Positions 1-8,320 of a stretch of 34,473 nt of DNA are shown one piece after another. The first letter of the stretch is position 1. Every line of letters starts with the position of its first letter. The stretch spans positions 1 through 34,473 of the forward strand of contig NZ_JACXAB010000042.1 of assembly GCF_014699075.1 (NCBI RefSeq), read 5' to 3'. Position numbers and translations under genes: made by a program. The stretch comes from Microvirga sp. GTDB lineage: Bacteria > Pseudomonadota > Alphaproteobacteria > Rhizobiales > Beijerinckiaceae. Below the pieces are notes generated by a model that saw only the letters and a list, made by a program, of their open reading frames with translations, made no database searches and was not told the origin of the DNA.

Positions 1-65
1 AGTGCAAATCCTTTGTTTGTAACGGAATTCGCACCTCAGAATAGAACCCACCCGGCTACAGCGCG

Positions 66-93
66 GATTCGCATAAGATATATTATGGAACTT
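66..93. other. dif: Candidate dif site (XerC/XerD chromosome-dimer resolution site)
   Basis: Two 11-bp arms, GATTCGCATAA (66-76) and TTATGGAACTT (83-93), flank a 6-bp centre, GATATA (77-82). The inner parts form the CATAA/TTATG inverted repeat that XerC and XerD bind. The 11-6-11 layout is that of bacterial dif sites; the E. coli site has arms GGTGCGCATAA and TTATGTTAAAT. The left arm shares CGCATAA exactly, and the right arm shares TTATG but diverges outside it. The site lies in gene-free DNA just beyond the end of the leftward gene cluster. If real, it marks the replication terminus of this replicon. A plasmid-borne or mobile-element Xer site is the alternative. Confidence 0.6.
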
Positions 94-134
94 AGCCCTA
101 GAGGTCAGCTAGGCATCGTTCACGATCAATGGGT

Positions 135-470
135 TTACGGTTCTGCGCCGAGCGAGAGAAACCACTCTGCATATGGCGTGGTTCTGACTGCCTTCCGGTT
201 GTAATCCGGTGCGCCATCGCTCCACCACACCGGGCCGCGTTCACCAAGCGCTTGCTTCGCAGCATCGACCTGAGCACGAACTCTGGCTAAAGCTTCCGGA
301 TCGTCCTTCACGCTGCGGACCGCCCGGCGCGCTGCCATCAGCTCGCGGACGAGGCGCTCACGCTCCTGAGGATCGAGATCCGGATTGCTCAGGCGCCATA
401 ACCGACCGCGAACCACGAAATAGCGACCATCGGGAGTACGCGGATGCTGATCGGTCCGGCGCAGCGTCAT
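135..470 (-). CDS. Conserved-looking hypothetical protein, 111 aa
   Basis: Small basic soluble protein that I cannot assign to a named family. The N-terminus (residues 1-30) reads as a short domain with RYFVVRGRLWR. The middle (about 36-77) is rich in Arg, Glu and Ala and looks helical, possibly coiled-coil. The C-terminus has a WWSDGAPDYNRK segment that looks like a conserved motif. There is no signal peptide or membrane segment. Its ATG overlaps the stop of the upstream metallo-hydrolase gene by 4 bp, so it is probably translationally coupled as the last gene of the tatD-MBL string. The coupling and aromatic-rich motifs argue that it is a real gene; its function is unknown. Confidence 0.72.
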   Translation of the reverse strand: MTLRRTDQHPRTPDGRYFVVRGRLWRLSNPDLDPQERERLVRELMAARRAVRSVKDDPEALARVRAQVDAAKQALGERGPVWWSDGAPDYNRKAVRTTPYAEWFLSLGAEP

Positions 471-1267
471 GGCGCCTCGATCTGCATCCCGTCATAGGCC
501 GGCTCGATATGCGGCGGCAGTTCGCCCCGCAACGTCTCGTAATCGAGATCTGTGTGAAGGTTCGTGAGCACTGCGCGCTTCGGCCTGACCTTTTCGATAA
601 AGTCCAGAGCCTCCGACACGGAAAAATGCGTCGGATGCGGCGTGTAGCGCAAGGCGTCGAGGATCAGGACGTCCAAGCCCTCCAGATGCCGCAGGCTCTC
701 TTCCGGCATCTCGCTGACATCCGGAGCATAGGCGATGCTCCCGAACCGGAACCCCAAGGTGTCGATGTCCCCGTGGATCATCCTGAACGGCATCGCCTCG
801 ATGATACCGCCTGGCCCTGCCACCGAGGTCAGCACTCCGGGCTTCAGGTGATGCATCCTCAAAATGGGTGGATAGCTGCTTCCGGCCGGAGTCTCGAAAC
901 AGTAGCCGAAGCGCATCATCAACAGTTCGCTGGTCATCCGGTCGGCATAGACCGGGATGCGGTGCCGCTGGACGATGGCGAGCGGGCGCAGGTCGTCGAT
1001 CCCATGGATGTGATCGGCATGCTCGTGGGTGTAGAGAACCGCATCGAGACGGCGGATATTAGCCGCAAGTAATTGATCGCGCACGTCAGGGCCGGTGTCG
1101 ACCAGCACGGTTGTAGTGGCGCCGTCCGGACCGGTTCGCTCCACCAGGACGGAGCAGCGCCGGCGTCGATTCCTCGGGTTGGTCGGGTCGCAGGCGCCCC
1201 AGCCGACACCCACGCGGGGCACGCCGGCGGAGGATCCGCAGCCGAGGATCGTCAGGCGCAAGGTCAT
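467..1267 (-). CDS. MBL-fold metallo-hydrolase, PhnP-like
   Basis: A 266-residue metallo-beta-lactamase-fold hydrolase. The start shows the LTILGCGSSAGVPRVG signature of PhnP-like proteins. The metal-binding motif HEHADH lies at residues 81-86. Later histidines in MIHGD and LTNLHTDLDYE are placed to complete the dinuclear site. Characterised PhnP proteins hydrolyse phosphoribosyl cyclic phosphate, but no phn genes are seen here, so the true substrate is unknown. Cys26 and Cys38 in the GACDPTN...RRRRCS segment could bind a structural metal. The start overlaps the tatD stop by 4 bp (ATGA), and the stop overlaps the next small gene. The tatD-MBL pairing is common in Alphaproteobacteria. Confidence 0.88.
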   Translation of the reverse strand: MTLRLTILGCGSSAGVPRVGVGWGACDPTNPRNRRRRCSVLVERTGPDGATTTVLVDTGPDVRDQLLAANIRRLDAVLYTHEHADHIHGIDDLRPLAIVQRHRIPVYADRMTSELLMMRFGYCFETPAGSSYPPILRMHHLKPGVLTSVAGPGGIIEAMPFRMIHGDIDTLGFRFGSIAYAPDVSEMPEESLRHLEGLDVLILDALRYTPHPTHFSVSEALDFIEKVRPKRAVLTNLHTDLDYETLRGELPPHIEPAYDGMQIEAP

Positions 1268-2073
1268 GATGCGATCGCCCGCCTGAACTCAGCATCGACA
1301 GCCGCCGCCTTGGCGAACAGCCGGTAGAAATTGGCCGTCGTCAGCTCGGCAATCCTCTCATCCGTCACGCCGATGACCTCGGCGAGAACGCGGGCCGTAT
1401 GAGCCACGAAGGCCGGTTCGTTGGTCTTGCCGCGGTGCGGGACTGGGGCCAGATAGGGCGCGTCGGTCTCGACCAGGAGCCGGTCGTGGGGAACCGCGGC
1501 GGCGATCCGGCGGATCTCCTCCGAGTTCCGGAAGGTCAGGATCCCTGAAAACGAGACGTAGAGCCCCAGTTCGACCCCGACCTGGGCGAGCGTCTCGCCG
1601 GATGAGAAGCAGTGGAGAACCGCATCGAAGCGCCCTCGCCTCATCTCCTCGGACAGGATCCGGATCATGTCCTCGTCGGCATTGCGGGCATGAATGACCA
1701 GCGGCAGGCCCGTTTCGCGAGCCGCCTCGATATGGGTGCGAAAGACCCGTTGCTGCACGTCGCGCGGGCTCTTGTCGTAGTGGTAGTCGAGGCCTGCCTC
1801 GCCGATGGCGACGCAGCGCGGATGATGCGACAGCTCAATGAGGTGCTCTGCCGGCACGTCCGGTTCCATGGCTGCGTTGTGGGGATGGGTGCCGATTGTG
1901 CAGAAGATGCTCTCGTGCGCCTCAGCCAGAGCTCGGTAGGTCTCGACGCGCGCCACATGGGTCGAAATGGTCACCATCCGGCCGACATCAACCGCCGCTG
2001 CGGCGGACAGGACTTCAGGCAGACGGCTATGAAAATCCGGGAAATCCAGGTGGCAATGGCTGTCGACCAACAT
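1264..2073 (-). CDS. tatD: TatD family metal-dependent deoxyribonuclease
   Basis: A 269-residue TIM-barrel hydrolase of the TatD/YcfH family, at the usual family length. Metal ligands are visible in order: DSHCHLD at the N-terminus (His6, His8), the glutamate of IGEAGLDYHY, the histidine of LVIHARNAD, the histidine of VLHCFSSG, and VETDAPYLAP near the C-terminus. Family members are cytoplasmic 3'-5' exonucleases linked to DNA repair and turnover. In many Alphaproteobacteria tatD directly follows metG; here a glycosidase gene and a repeat-containing gap of 177 bp intervene. The stop overlaps the start of the metallo-hydrolase gene by 4 bp. Confidence 0.93.
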   Translation of the reverse strand: MLVDSHCHLDFPDFHSRLPEVLSAAAAVDVGRMVTISTHVARVETYRALAEAHESIFCTIGTHPHNAAMEPDVPAEHLIELSHHPRCVAIGEAGLDYHYDKSPRDVQQRVFRTHIEAARETGLPLVIHARNADEDMIRILSEEMRRGRFDAVLHCFSSGETLAQVGVELGLYVSFSGILTFRNSEEIRRIAAAVPHDRLLVETDAPYLAPVPHRGKTNEPAFVAHTARVLAEVIGVTDERIAELTTANFYRLFAKAAAVDAEFRRAIAS

Positions 2074-2101
2074 GAGTGAAGGCGCCCTCCTCTGCGGCTA
2101 C

Positions 2102-2149
2102 GGCATCGGACCCAAAAGTGGAAGCCACTCTTGGGATCCATCCGATGCC
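2102..2149. repeat. Imperfect palindromic element, left of a pair
   Basis: Outer arms GGCATCGGA (2102-2110) and TCCGATGCC (2141-2149) are perfect complements. Inner arms CCCAAAAGTGG (2111-2121) and CCACTCTTGGG (2125-2135) pair with one mismatch around a 3-nt loop. A CTTTTTCC stretch follows on the plus strand, but no plus-strand gene ends here, so a terminator role is unlikely. It sits between the GH1-like gene and tatD, next to a second palindrome, and is probably a member of a dispersed intergenic repeat family. Confidence 0.65.
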
Positions 2150-2163
2150 TTTTTCCTTAGCTG

Positions 2164-2212
2164 GCGCATCGTTCGGAGCGGAAAACCGAATCCACTTTTC
2201 CGCACGATGTGC
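2164..2212. repeat. Mosaic palindromic repeat, right of a pair
   Basis: Outer arms GCGCATCGT (2164-2172) and ACGATGTGC (2204-2212) pair with one G-T wobble. Inner arms GCGGAAAA (2178-2185) and TTTTCCGC (2196-2203) are perfect. The unit with the ACTTTTCCGCACGATG core resembles, from memory, intergenic palindromes dispersed in Rhizobiales genomes. I see no other copy in this window. It lies in the gap between the GH1-like gene and tatD. Confidence 0.65.
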
Positions 2213-2250
2213 TAACGGCACGGCTGCATAAATCGGATCAGCGCTCTCGT

Positions 2251-3582
2251 CTACCGATGCCCGCCTTGGGCGGTCGCCACGGGCTCGTCGTCCTCTTTCG
2301 TCTCCTTGCGCCGCATCTTGCGCAGTCGTTCCTGGTGTCGGCGGACGGCAATTTCATCGTGGTCCTGCGGCCGAACTACGGGAACGGCGAGGCACACGCT
2401 CTGGGCCGGCAGAACATCGCACCAAGAATGGATCAGTTGCTTGTAGCAGCGCCCCACGGGACGGATGTTACGGTCGAGATCGTAGAGACCCACAGGCGTG
2501 ACGCGGTCGTTTTCCTCACGCAGTGCCGTATCCCAGTCCATCTGGTCCGTCAGCGAGTACCAGGTGAAGCCGACGATCGGCACGCCGGTATTGCGGACGT
2601 GAAGCACGTTGGCCCATTGCTTCCAGAGCCAGTCCACGGCCTCCTGGCCTGTCGGTCCCTCCACAAGGTTCGTCTCGGTATGCATGACCGGCAGCTTGTA
2701 GCGATCATAGTATTGCCGGGTGATCTCGTCGTAGCCGAACACGTCTCCGGCTGACCTCGTCACCCCGTCCGCCGCGACCCTGTGCTCGTTGGTGACGTAG
2801 TAATCGTTCCCCATGATGCAGTGGTGACGGAGCGACGAACGGCTCAGGAAGAAATGATATTCATCCCGCGTCATCCCGTTATCCATCAGGAACTCGTACA
2901 TCTCCGAGTCGACCCGGCGGCCGTAGTTCAAGTCGAGGGACAGGAACCGCCGGGCATTCATGATCTCAGCCGGTTTGATGGCCGCCGGATTCTCAGCATG
3001 GAAGTACTCCGACGACTCGCTCTGGATGAACAGGGCATCTGGCCGGATCTTCAGGATTCTTTCCATGGCCAGCACATTGGCCTTCACGATATGCTTGAGC
3101 GCCGTCACGAAAGCTTGGTCGCTGCGCAACTGCTCGTTCCACCAGCCGTAGGCAGCGGAGAACTGGGCGCAGATGAACATCTCATTGATCGGAGTATAGA
3201 GCTGAACCCAGGGAAAGCGGCGTGCGAAGTCCTCGGCGTAAGCTGCGAAGAGATCAGGGAAATCCGGGTTCTGGAAGTTGCCGATCCAGTCGGGGACGCC
3301 GAAATGGCAGAGGTCGACGATTGGGATGAGGTTGCGGCGATGGATCTCGCCGAAGGTCTTGTCCGCGAAGGACCAGTCGTAGCGGCCGGGTCCTAGAAAG
3401 CTTGTATGGAGCGGCGGCCCGTAGCGCAGAACCTGGATGTCCAACTCCTCAAGGAGGTCGAAGTCGGTCCGCCAGTGCTTGTAATGGCCGCACTTCTCCA
3501 TCTGATCGATGCGGGTGCGGCCATTGTTGATCGTCGGGATGCTGTTCTCGATCCCGGTGGCAAACATGAAGGTATTGTACAT
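2251..3582 (-). CDS. GH1-like family glycosyl hydrolase (beta-glycosidase type)
   Basis: A 443-residue TIM-barrel protein resembling glycoside hydrolase family 1. The acid/base glutamate sits in TPINE (Glu134), matching the family T-x-NE motif. The probable nucleophile is Glu303 in HTETN, where classical GH1 enzymes have ENG. The segments RYGPPLH, WYSLTDQMDW and VGLYDLDRNIRP fit barrel loops of the family. Both catalytic glutamates are present, so hydrolysis is plausible, but the diverged nucleophile motif leaves the substrate open. There is no signal peptide, so it should act in the cytoplasm. The last 45 residues are charged (RRHQERLRKMRRKETKEDDE) and look like a non-catalytic tail. It starts 47 bp after metG and ends 177 bp before tatD. 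No sugar transporter or regulator is adjacent. Confidence 0.8.
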   Translation of the reverse strand: MYNTFMFATGIENSIPTINNGRTRIDQMEKCGHYKHWRTDFDLLEELDIQVLRYGPPLHTSFLGPGRYDWSFADKTFGEIHRRNLIPIVDLCHFGVPDWIGNFQNPDFPDLFAAYAEDFARRFPWVQLYTPINEMFICAQFSAAYGWWNEQLRSDQAFVTALKHIVKANVLAMERILKIRPDALFIQSESSEYFHAENPAAIKPAEIMNARRFLSLDLNYGRRVDSEMYEFLMDNGMTRDEYHFFLSRSSLRHHCIMGNDYYVTNEHRVAADGVTRSAGDVFGYDEITRQYYDRYKLPVMHTETNLVEGPTGQEAVDWLWKQWANVLHVRNTGVPIVGFTWYSLTDQMDWDTALREENDRVTPVGLYDLDRNIRPVGRCYKQLIHSWCDVLPAQSVCLAVPVVRPQDHDEIAVRRHQERLRKMRRKETKEDDEPVATAQGGHR

Positions 3583-3629
3583 CGAACGCTTCCGCTTGGG
3601 GCCTTTTCAGGCCGATCAAAGCGGACGCG

Positions 3630-5180
3630 TCAGGACGCCTCCGCTTCGAGATAACGCGGGAAAATCGGGGCCGGTTGCGGAAGCGCCATCCCGGCAGCCA
3701 GACGATGCTCCGGCCCGACTGACGCCAGCCCCCTGCCCTCCGGCGGCACAGCCAGAAGATCGAGCAGCTTGCCGGCCGCCTCTGGCACGAAGGGCTGGGC
3801 CAGGATGCCGACCGCGCGCAGAACCTCGGCCGTGACGTAGAGCACGGTGTTCATGCGCTCAGGGTTGGTCTTGCGCAGCACCCAGGGCTCTTGGGAAGCG
3901 AAGTACCGGTTGGCCTCGGCCACAACGGCCCAGATTTCGGCCAGCGTGGTATGAAGGGCGAAATCCTTCATGGCTGCCCTTGTCTTCGCAGGCAGCGCAT
4001 CGGCAAGCCAGAGCATGTCCTGGTCGGCCTGGGTGAACTCGCCCGGCTGAGGCACGCAAGCGTCGCAGTTCTTGGCGATCATGGAGAGCGAACGCTGCGC
4101 CAGGTTGCCGAGATCGTTCGCCAGATCCGCATTGATGCGGTTGACGATAGCCTCGTGGGAGTAGTTGCCGTCCTGTCCGAAGGGGACCTCGCGCATGAAG
4201 AAGTAGCGGATCTGATCGACGCCATAGGTGTCGGCCAGGTCGAAAGGATCGACCACGTTGCCGACAGATTTCGACATCTTCTCGCCCTTGTTGAGCAGGA
4301 AGCCGTGTCCGAAGACGCGCTTGGGCAGCGGCAGCTCGGCCGACATCAGGAAGGCCGGCCAGTAGACCGTGTGGAAGCGGACGATGTCCTTGCCGATGAT
4401 ATGAACATCAGCCGGCCAGTACTGCCAGCGCGGATCGCTCTCGTTCGGGAAGCCGCAGCCGGTCACGTAGTTGTTCAGCGCGTCGATCCACACATACATT
4501 ACATGCTTCGGATCGCCGGGCACCGGCAGGCCCCAGTTGAAGGTGGTGCGGCTGATGGAGAGATCCTGCAGGCCGGAGCGAACGAAGCTCGTGATCTCAT
4601 TCCGGCGAGTTTCCGGGCTGATGAAGTCCGGATGGTTCGCGTAATGAGCCAGCAGGCGATCCTGATAGGCGGATAGACGGAAGAAATAGCTCTCCTCCTC
4701 GATCCATTCGACCGGCGTTCCGGTGGGCGCGCGCCAGCTGCCATCGGGCTGCTTGGTCAGTTCTGCCTCGTCGTAATAAGCCTCGTCCCGGACCGAGTAC
4801 CAGCCGGAATACTTGGAGAGGTAGATGTCCCCCTTCTCCTCCATCCGGCGCCAGAGTTCCTGGGTCGATGGCACGTGATCCGCATCGGTCGTGCGGATGA
4901 AGCGGTCGTAGGAGCAGTTCAGCCGGTCGGCCATGGCCCGGAACTTGGCCGCCATGTCATCCACGAAAGCCTTGGGGGTTGTGGCGTTCTTGTCGGCGGT
5001 CTGCTGAATCTTGAGGCCGTGCTCGTCCGTGCCGGTCATGAAGAAGACGTCGTAGCCGTCGATGCGCTTGAACCGGGCGATCGCGTCGGATGCGACGACC
5101 TCGTAGGCATGGCCGATATGGGGAGCCCCATTCGGGTACGAGATAGCCGTGGTGATGTAGAACTTCTGCTTGTCGGCCAT
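3630..5180 (-). CDS. metG: Methionine--tRNA ligase
   Basis: A 516-residue class I aminoacyl-tRNA synthetase that charges tRNA-Met in the cytoplasm. The HIGH motif appears as HIGH at 21-24 and the KMSKS loop as KMSKS at 301-305. TGTDEHG (about 49-55) and WIDALNNYV (231-239) are typical MetRS segments. The connective-peptide region around residues 120-160 (YSGWYSVRDEAYY) contains no cysteines, so this is the zinc-free form without the CxxC knuckles of E. coli MetG. No C-terminal tRNA-binding domain is present, consistent with the short form. It lies 59 bp downstream of holB, as in many Alphaproteobacteria. Confidence 0.97.
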   Translation of the reverse strand: MADKQKFYITTAISYPNGAPHIGHAYEVVASDAIARFKRIDGYDVFFMTGTDEHGLKIQQTADKNATTPKAFVDDMAAKFRAMADRLNCSYDRFIRTTDADHVPSTQELWRRMEEKGDIYLSKYSGWYSVRDEAYYDEAELTKQPDGSWRAPTGTPVEWIEEESYFFRLSAYQDRLLAHYANHPDFISPETRRNEITSFVRSGLQDLSISRTTFNWGLPVPGDPKHVMYVWIDALNNYVTGCGFPNESDPRWQYWPADVHIIGKDIVRFHTVYWPAFLMSAELPLPKRVFGHGFLLNKGEKMSKSVGNVVDPFDLADTYGVDQIRYFFMREVPFGQDGNYSHEAIVNRINADLANDLGNLAQRSLSMIAKNCDACVPQPGEFTQADQDMLWLADALPAKTRAAMKDFALHTTLAEIWAVVAEANRYFASQEPWVLRKTNPERMNTVLYVTAEVLRAVGILAQPFVPEAAGKLLDLLAVPPEGRGLASVGPEHRLAAGMALPQPAPIFPRYLEAEAS

Positions 5181-5239
5181 GTCGAATCCCTGAATCCTGA
5201 ACTTCTAGAACCCTTCGGCTCCTGCGGACGGCGGAGGCT

Positions 5240-6304
5240 TCAGGCCGCTCGCCGAACAGCGTCGGCAAGATCGTCGAACATCGTCAGGATGAAGGGCCGG
5301 CGGTCGAGGTTGAACACGTCGATCTCGCGCGCCGAACGGCCGATCTTCTCACATACCTCCACCAAAGGCGCAAGGCGGGAAGCGCCGAGCCCTGCCCGAT
5401 CGCGCAGCCGCTCGGACACCCAGCGCTGCACGGTCTCCAGGGTCAGATCGTAGCTGTCGTCCGCATCGCGCCGGGCCAGGGCTTCCGCCAGGGCCAGGAT
5501 CTGCTTTGTGTCGGTCCGTGGTAGCCCGTCGAGGAGCCGCGTGACCTGATCGATGAAGGCGACCTTCTCGGCATTGAGCAGCTCAAGGGTGCGGCGGACC
5601 GATCCTTCCCCGTAGCGGAGGGCCTGATCGACCACATCCCCCGGAATGTCGGGCCAGGGTGATCCCAGCGAGCGAATGGCCGCCCTGATCTCCTGGTCCT
5701 CCAGAGTGCGCAGCAGCAGGCGCCGGCAGCGGGAGCGAATAGTGGGCAGAACCCGTTGCGGAGCATGGCTCACGATCAGGAACAGCGAGCGCGGCGGCGG
5801 CTCCTCAATGACTTTGAGGAGGGCATTGGCGCTCGAGATGGTGAGATCCTCGGCACTGTCGACGATGCAGACCCGATAGCCCCCGTTGGCGGCGGTGGAG
5901 CCGAACATGTTGAGCGCCCGGCGCACCGCATCCACGGGAATCGTCGTCGAGGCTGCCTTCTTGTCTGTGGGCGGAGACCGCCTCAGCACGGCCAGATTGG
6001 GGTGGGACAGCGCAGCGACCTGACGCGCTACTTGGGATTCGGTCGGCACATCCAGGCTGGCAAGAGACCTCTCACCTGCTTTCTGAGGATCGAGGACGGC
6101 GCGGGCGACCCGATAGGCGAGCGTCGCCTTGCCGATGCCCAGCGCCCCGCCGATTAACCAGGCATGGTGCAGGCGGCCGCTTCGGAGCCCCTCCAGGAAA
6201 GCCTCCTCGCCTTCACGGTGTCCGAAGAAGGCGAACTGCTCCCGCGGATGCGGGGCCCCTTCGAACCCATCTGGCTCGACCACGTCGTGACCGTCACGCG
6301 ACAT
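5240..6304 (-). CDS. holB: DNA polymerase III subunit delta'
   Basis: A 354-residue AAA+ protein of the clamp-loader delta' type, which helps load the beta sliding clamp during replication. The Walker-A-like segment GALGIGKAT lies at about 53-61. The NALLKVIEEPP helix and the SRC motif of TIRSRCRR are hallmarks of clamp-loader subunits. Replacement of the usual PGTGKTT by a degenerate P-loop is normal in delta'. The start overlaps the tmk stop by 11 bp. The tmk-holB-metG order is common in proteobacteria and supports the assignment. Confidence 0.93.
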   Translation of the reverse strand: MSRDGHDVVEPDGFEGAPHPREQFAFFGHREGEEAFLEGLRSGRLHHAWLIGGALGIGKATLAYRVARAVLDPQKAGERSLASLDVPTESQVARQVAALSHPNLAVLRRSPPTDKKAASTTIPVDAVRRALNMFGSTAANGGYRVCIVDSAEDLTISSANALLKVIEEPPPRSLFLIVSHAPQRVLPTIRSRCRRLLLRTLEDQEIRAAIRSLGSPWPDIPGDVVDQALRYGEGSVRRTLELLNAEKVAFIDQVTRLLDGLPRTDTKQILALAEALARRDADDSYDLTLETVQRWVSERLRDRAGLGASRLAPLVEVCEKIGRSAREIDVFNLDRRPFILTMFDDLADAVRRAA

Positions 6305-6983
6305 CGAGCGGCCTCAAGGCGTTGTCTGACAAGCGGTTCTGGGCAAGCTGAGGCAGCCTCTCGCGCAAGGCAGCCCATATGGCCGCCTCGACCTCGTCGG
6401 GCTCCTGGTCAGCGTTGATGACCACGCACCGCTTCGGCTCAGCACGGGCGATGGACAGGAATGCCTGGCGCAAGGAGTGATGGAAGGAGGCCGCCTCCCC
6501 TTCAAACCGGTCCGCACCCTCGCCTCTGCCCGCCTGGCGCTCCCGGGCTCTGGCGAGCCCGGTCTCAGCCGGCAGGTCGAGGATGAAGGTCAGGTCGGGT
6601 TTGACGCCCCGGAGCGTTGCCCGCTCGAGCTGGTCGATGAGCGACTTGTCGATGTTCCCGGCTGAGCCCTGATAAGCCCTCGTCGAATCCGCGAAACGGT
6701 CGCAGAGGACGTGAGTGCCCCGCTTGAGGGCTGGCACGATCATCGTATCCAGGTGGTCGATGCGGGCTGCGGCGAACAGGAGGGCCTCCGCAAAGGGCCC
6801 GAGATGCTTGGCATGCCCGCCTAAAATGAAGGCGCGAATCTCCTCTGCGTGAGGTGATCCGCCCGGCTCGCGCGTCACGAGAACGGGTTGGGCGAGCTCC
6901 CCCAACCGTTGCTTGAGCCGCTCGATCTGGGTCGACTTGCCTGCGCCCTCCCCGCCCTCGAAGGTGATGAAGCAACCCGCCAT
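6294..6983 (-). CDS. tmk: Thymidylate kinase (dTMP kinase)
   Basis: A 229-residue P-loop kinase that phosphorylates dTMP to dTDP in the dTTP pathway. The P-loop GGEGAGKST lies at about residues 10-18. The DRFADSTRAYQG segment matches the DRY/DRF-S-AYQG thymidylate kinase signature, and the LID region has RARERQAGRGEGADRFE. I place the start at the ATG whose A is shared with the dacA-type gene's TGA (TGATG junction). A TTG one codon upstream is possible. The 3' end overlaps holB by 11 bp. Confidence 0.95.
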   Translation of the reverse strand: MAGCFITFEGGEGAGKSTQIERLKQRLGELAQPVLVTREPGGSPHAEEIRAFILGGHAKHLGPFAEALLFAAARIDHLDTMIVPALKRGTHVLCDRFADSTRAYQGSAGNIDKSLIDQLERATLRGVKPDLTFILDLPAETGLARARERQAGRGEGADRFEGEAASFHHSLRQAFLSIARAEPKRCVVINADQEPDEVEAAIWAALRERLPQLAQNRLSDNALRPLDVA

Positions 6984-8194
6984 CAAATGCTTTCGACGAG
7001 GCTCGAGAATGCGCGGCGGACCCAGCCCGTGCTGAATTCCAGCAAGCCGTCGAGAGCCCGCTGGCTCAGCGTGCCCTGCTGGACGTCCTCATTGGCATAA
7101 AGCGGCATATCGAGAGCCTGCATGTCCCCACGGCTGACCTGAAGCCGGGCCACCTCGGCTCCCTTCTGGATGGGAGCCTTCAGAGGACCGGTATAGACGA
7201 TGCGTGCAGTCACCCGCTCGCCGTCGCCACGGGGCACAAGTACACGAACAGGCTTCTTCGCCACAAGGGGAAGCGCGCGCATGTTCCCACCGAAAACCTG
7301 AGCCTCGCCAACAACCTGCCCTTCCGCAAAGAGCTGCTGGGATTCGAAGGCCCGGAAGCCCCAATCCAGGAGCTTTCTGGATTCCGTCGCCCGGTCCTTG
7401 GCTGTCTTCAGGCCGTTCACGACCACGATCAGGCGCTGGTTGTTCTGAACGGCCGAGCCGATGAGCCCATAGCCAGCCTCGTCGATGTTCCCGGTTTTCA
7501 GCCCGTCCGCCCCGATATCGGCGAACAGCAGAGGATTGCGGTTCTGCTGACGGATCTTGTTCCAGGTGAACTCGCGCTCGCCGAACATCTTATAGAGATC
7601 CGGATAGGTCTCGATGACATAGAGAGCGAGCTTGGCCAGATCGCGGACCGTCACCTTCTGCTCAGGGTGCCCGTAACCGGTGGCGTTGCGGAAGGTGGAC
7701 TTCGTCAGGCCGATCTGCTTGGCCCGCTCGTTCATCATGCGGGCGAAATTTTCCTCGGTTCCGGCGATGCCTTCAGCCAGGGCAATGGCGGCATCGTTGC
7801 CCGATTGCACGATCAGGCCGCGCAGGAGATCCTCAAGGCGGACAGGGGTGTTCACCTTGGCGAACATGGACGAGCCGCCGGATCCGGAGCCGCCCTTCCG
7901 CCAGGCATTCTCCGACACTACGAATTCGCTGTCGAAGTTCAAGCGACCGTTCTTGATTTCATTGAAAACCACCTCGGCTGTCATGACCTTTGCCATGCTG
8001 GCCGGCGCCGTCGGCTCGTCCGCGTTCTTCTCGAAGAGAACCGCATGGCTTCCGGCGTCCATCAGGACTGCCGTGGGAGCCGCCGTCTGGAACTCCTGGG
8101 CTCGTGCCTTCTGCACCCCTTGCGGTGCAAGGAACAGGCCACTGACCACAAAAGCAAAGGCCGCAAGGACTCGGGCGGCTTGAGGCTGACGCAT
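6983..8194 (-). CDS. dacA: D-alanyl-D-alanine carboxypeptidase (DacA/PBP5 type)
   Basis: A 403-residue low-molecular-weight penicillin-binding protein that trims the terminal D-Ala from peptidoglycan stem peptides in the periplasm. A signal peptide spans about residues 1-32, with cleavage likely after ARA before QEF. The serine acyltransferase motifs are complete: SMAK (66-69), SGN (131-133) and KTG (233-235). A beta-rich C-terminal domain and an amphipathic tail (LLEFSTGWVRRAFSSLVE) fit membrane anchoring of PBP5-type enzymes. I chose the ATG at 8194 because GGAGA lies 9 bp upstream, while the upstream TTG at 8203 abuts that site. Its stop overlaps tmk by one base. Confidence 0.92.
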   Translation of the reverse strand: MRQPQAARVLAAFAFVVSGLFLAPQGVQKARAQEFQTAAPTAVLMDAGSHAVLFEKNADEPTAPASMAKVMTAEVVFNEIKNGRLNFDSEFVVSENAWRKGGSGSGGSSMFAKVNTPVRLEDLLRGLIVQSGNDAAIALAEGIAGTEENFARMMNERAKQIGLTKSTFRNATGYGHPEQKVTVRDLAKLALYVIETYPDLYKMFGEREFTWNKIRQQNRNPLLFADIGADGLKTGNIDEAGYGLIGSAVQNNQRLIVVVNGLKTAKDRATESRKLLDWGFRAFESQQLFAEGQVVGEAQVFGGNMRALPLVAKKPVRVLVPRGDGERVTARIVYTGPLKAPIQKGAEVARLQVSRGDMQALDMPLYANEDVQQGTLSQRALDGLLEFSTGWVRRAFSSLVESI

Positions 8195-8320
8195 CGCTAA
8201 CAATCTCCGGGCTCTTCCCCTAGGAGATCCGGAATCTGTGGCGCGTCAATAACAAATCAACATTCAGCTACGCTGGGCTGTGTGCGGAGGCACGTCGCTG
8301 GTGAAGTGCGTGGGTCCGGC

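Noticed and set aside
13..204. Small rightward open frame at the left edge.
   Set aside because: It spans the dif-like site and the end of the opposite gene, has no ribosome site and shows no recognisable sequence.
3600..3613. GGCCT-GAAA-AGGCC hairpin after metG as a terminator.
   Set aside because: The stem is short, no U-tract follows in the metG direction, and the next gene begins within 20 bp, so read-through is more likely.
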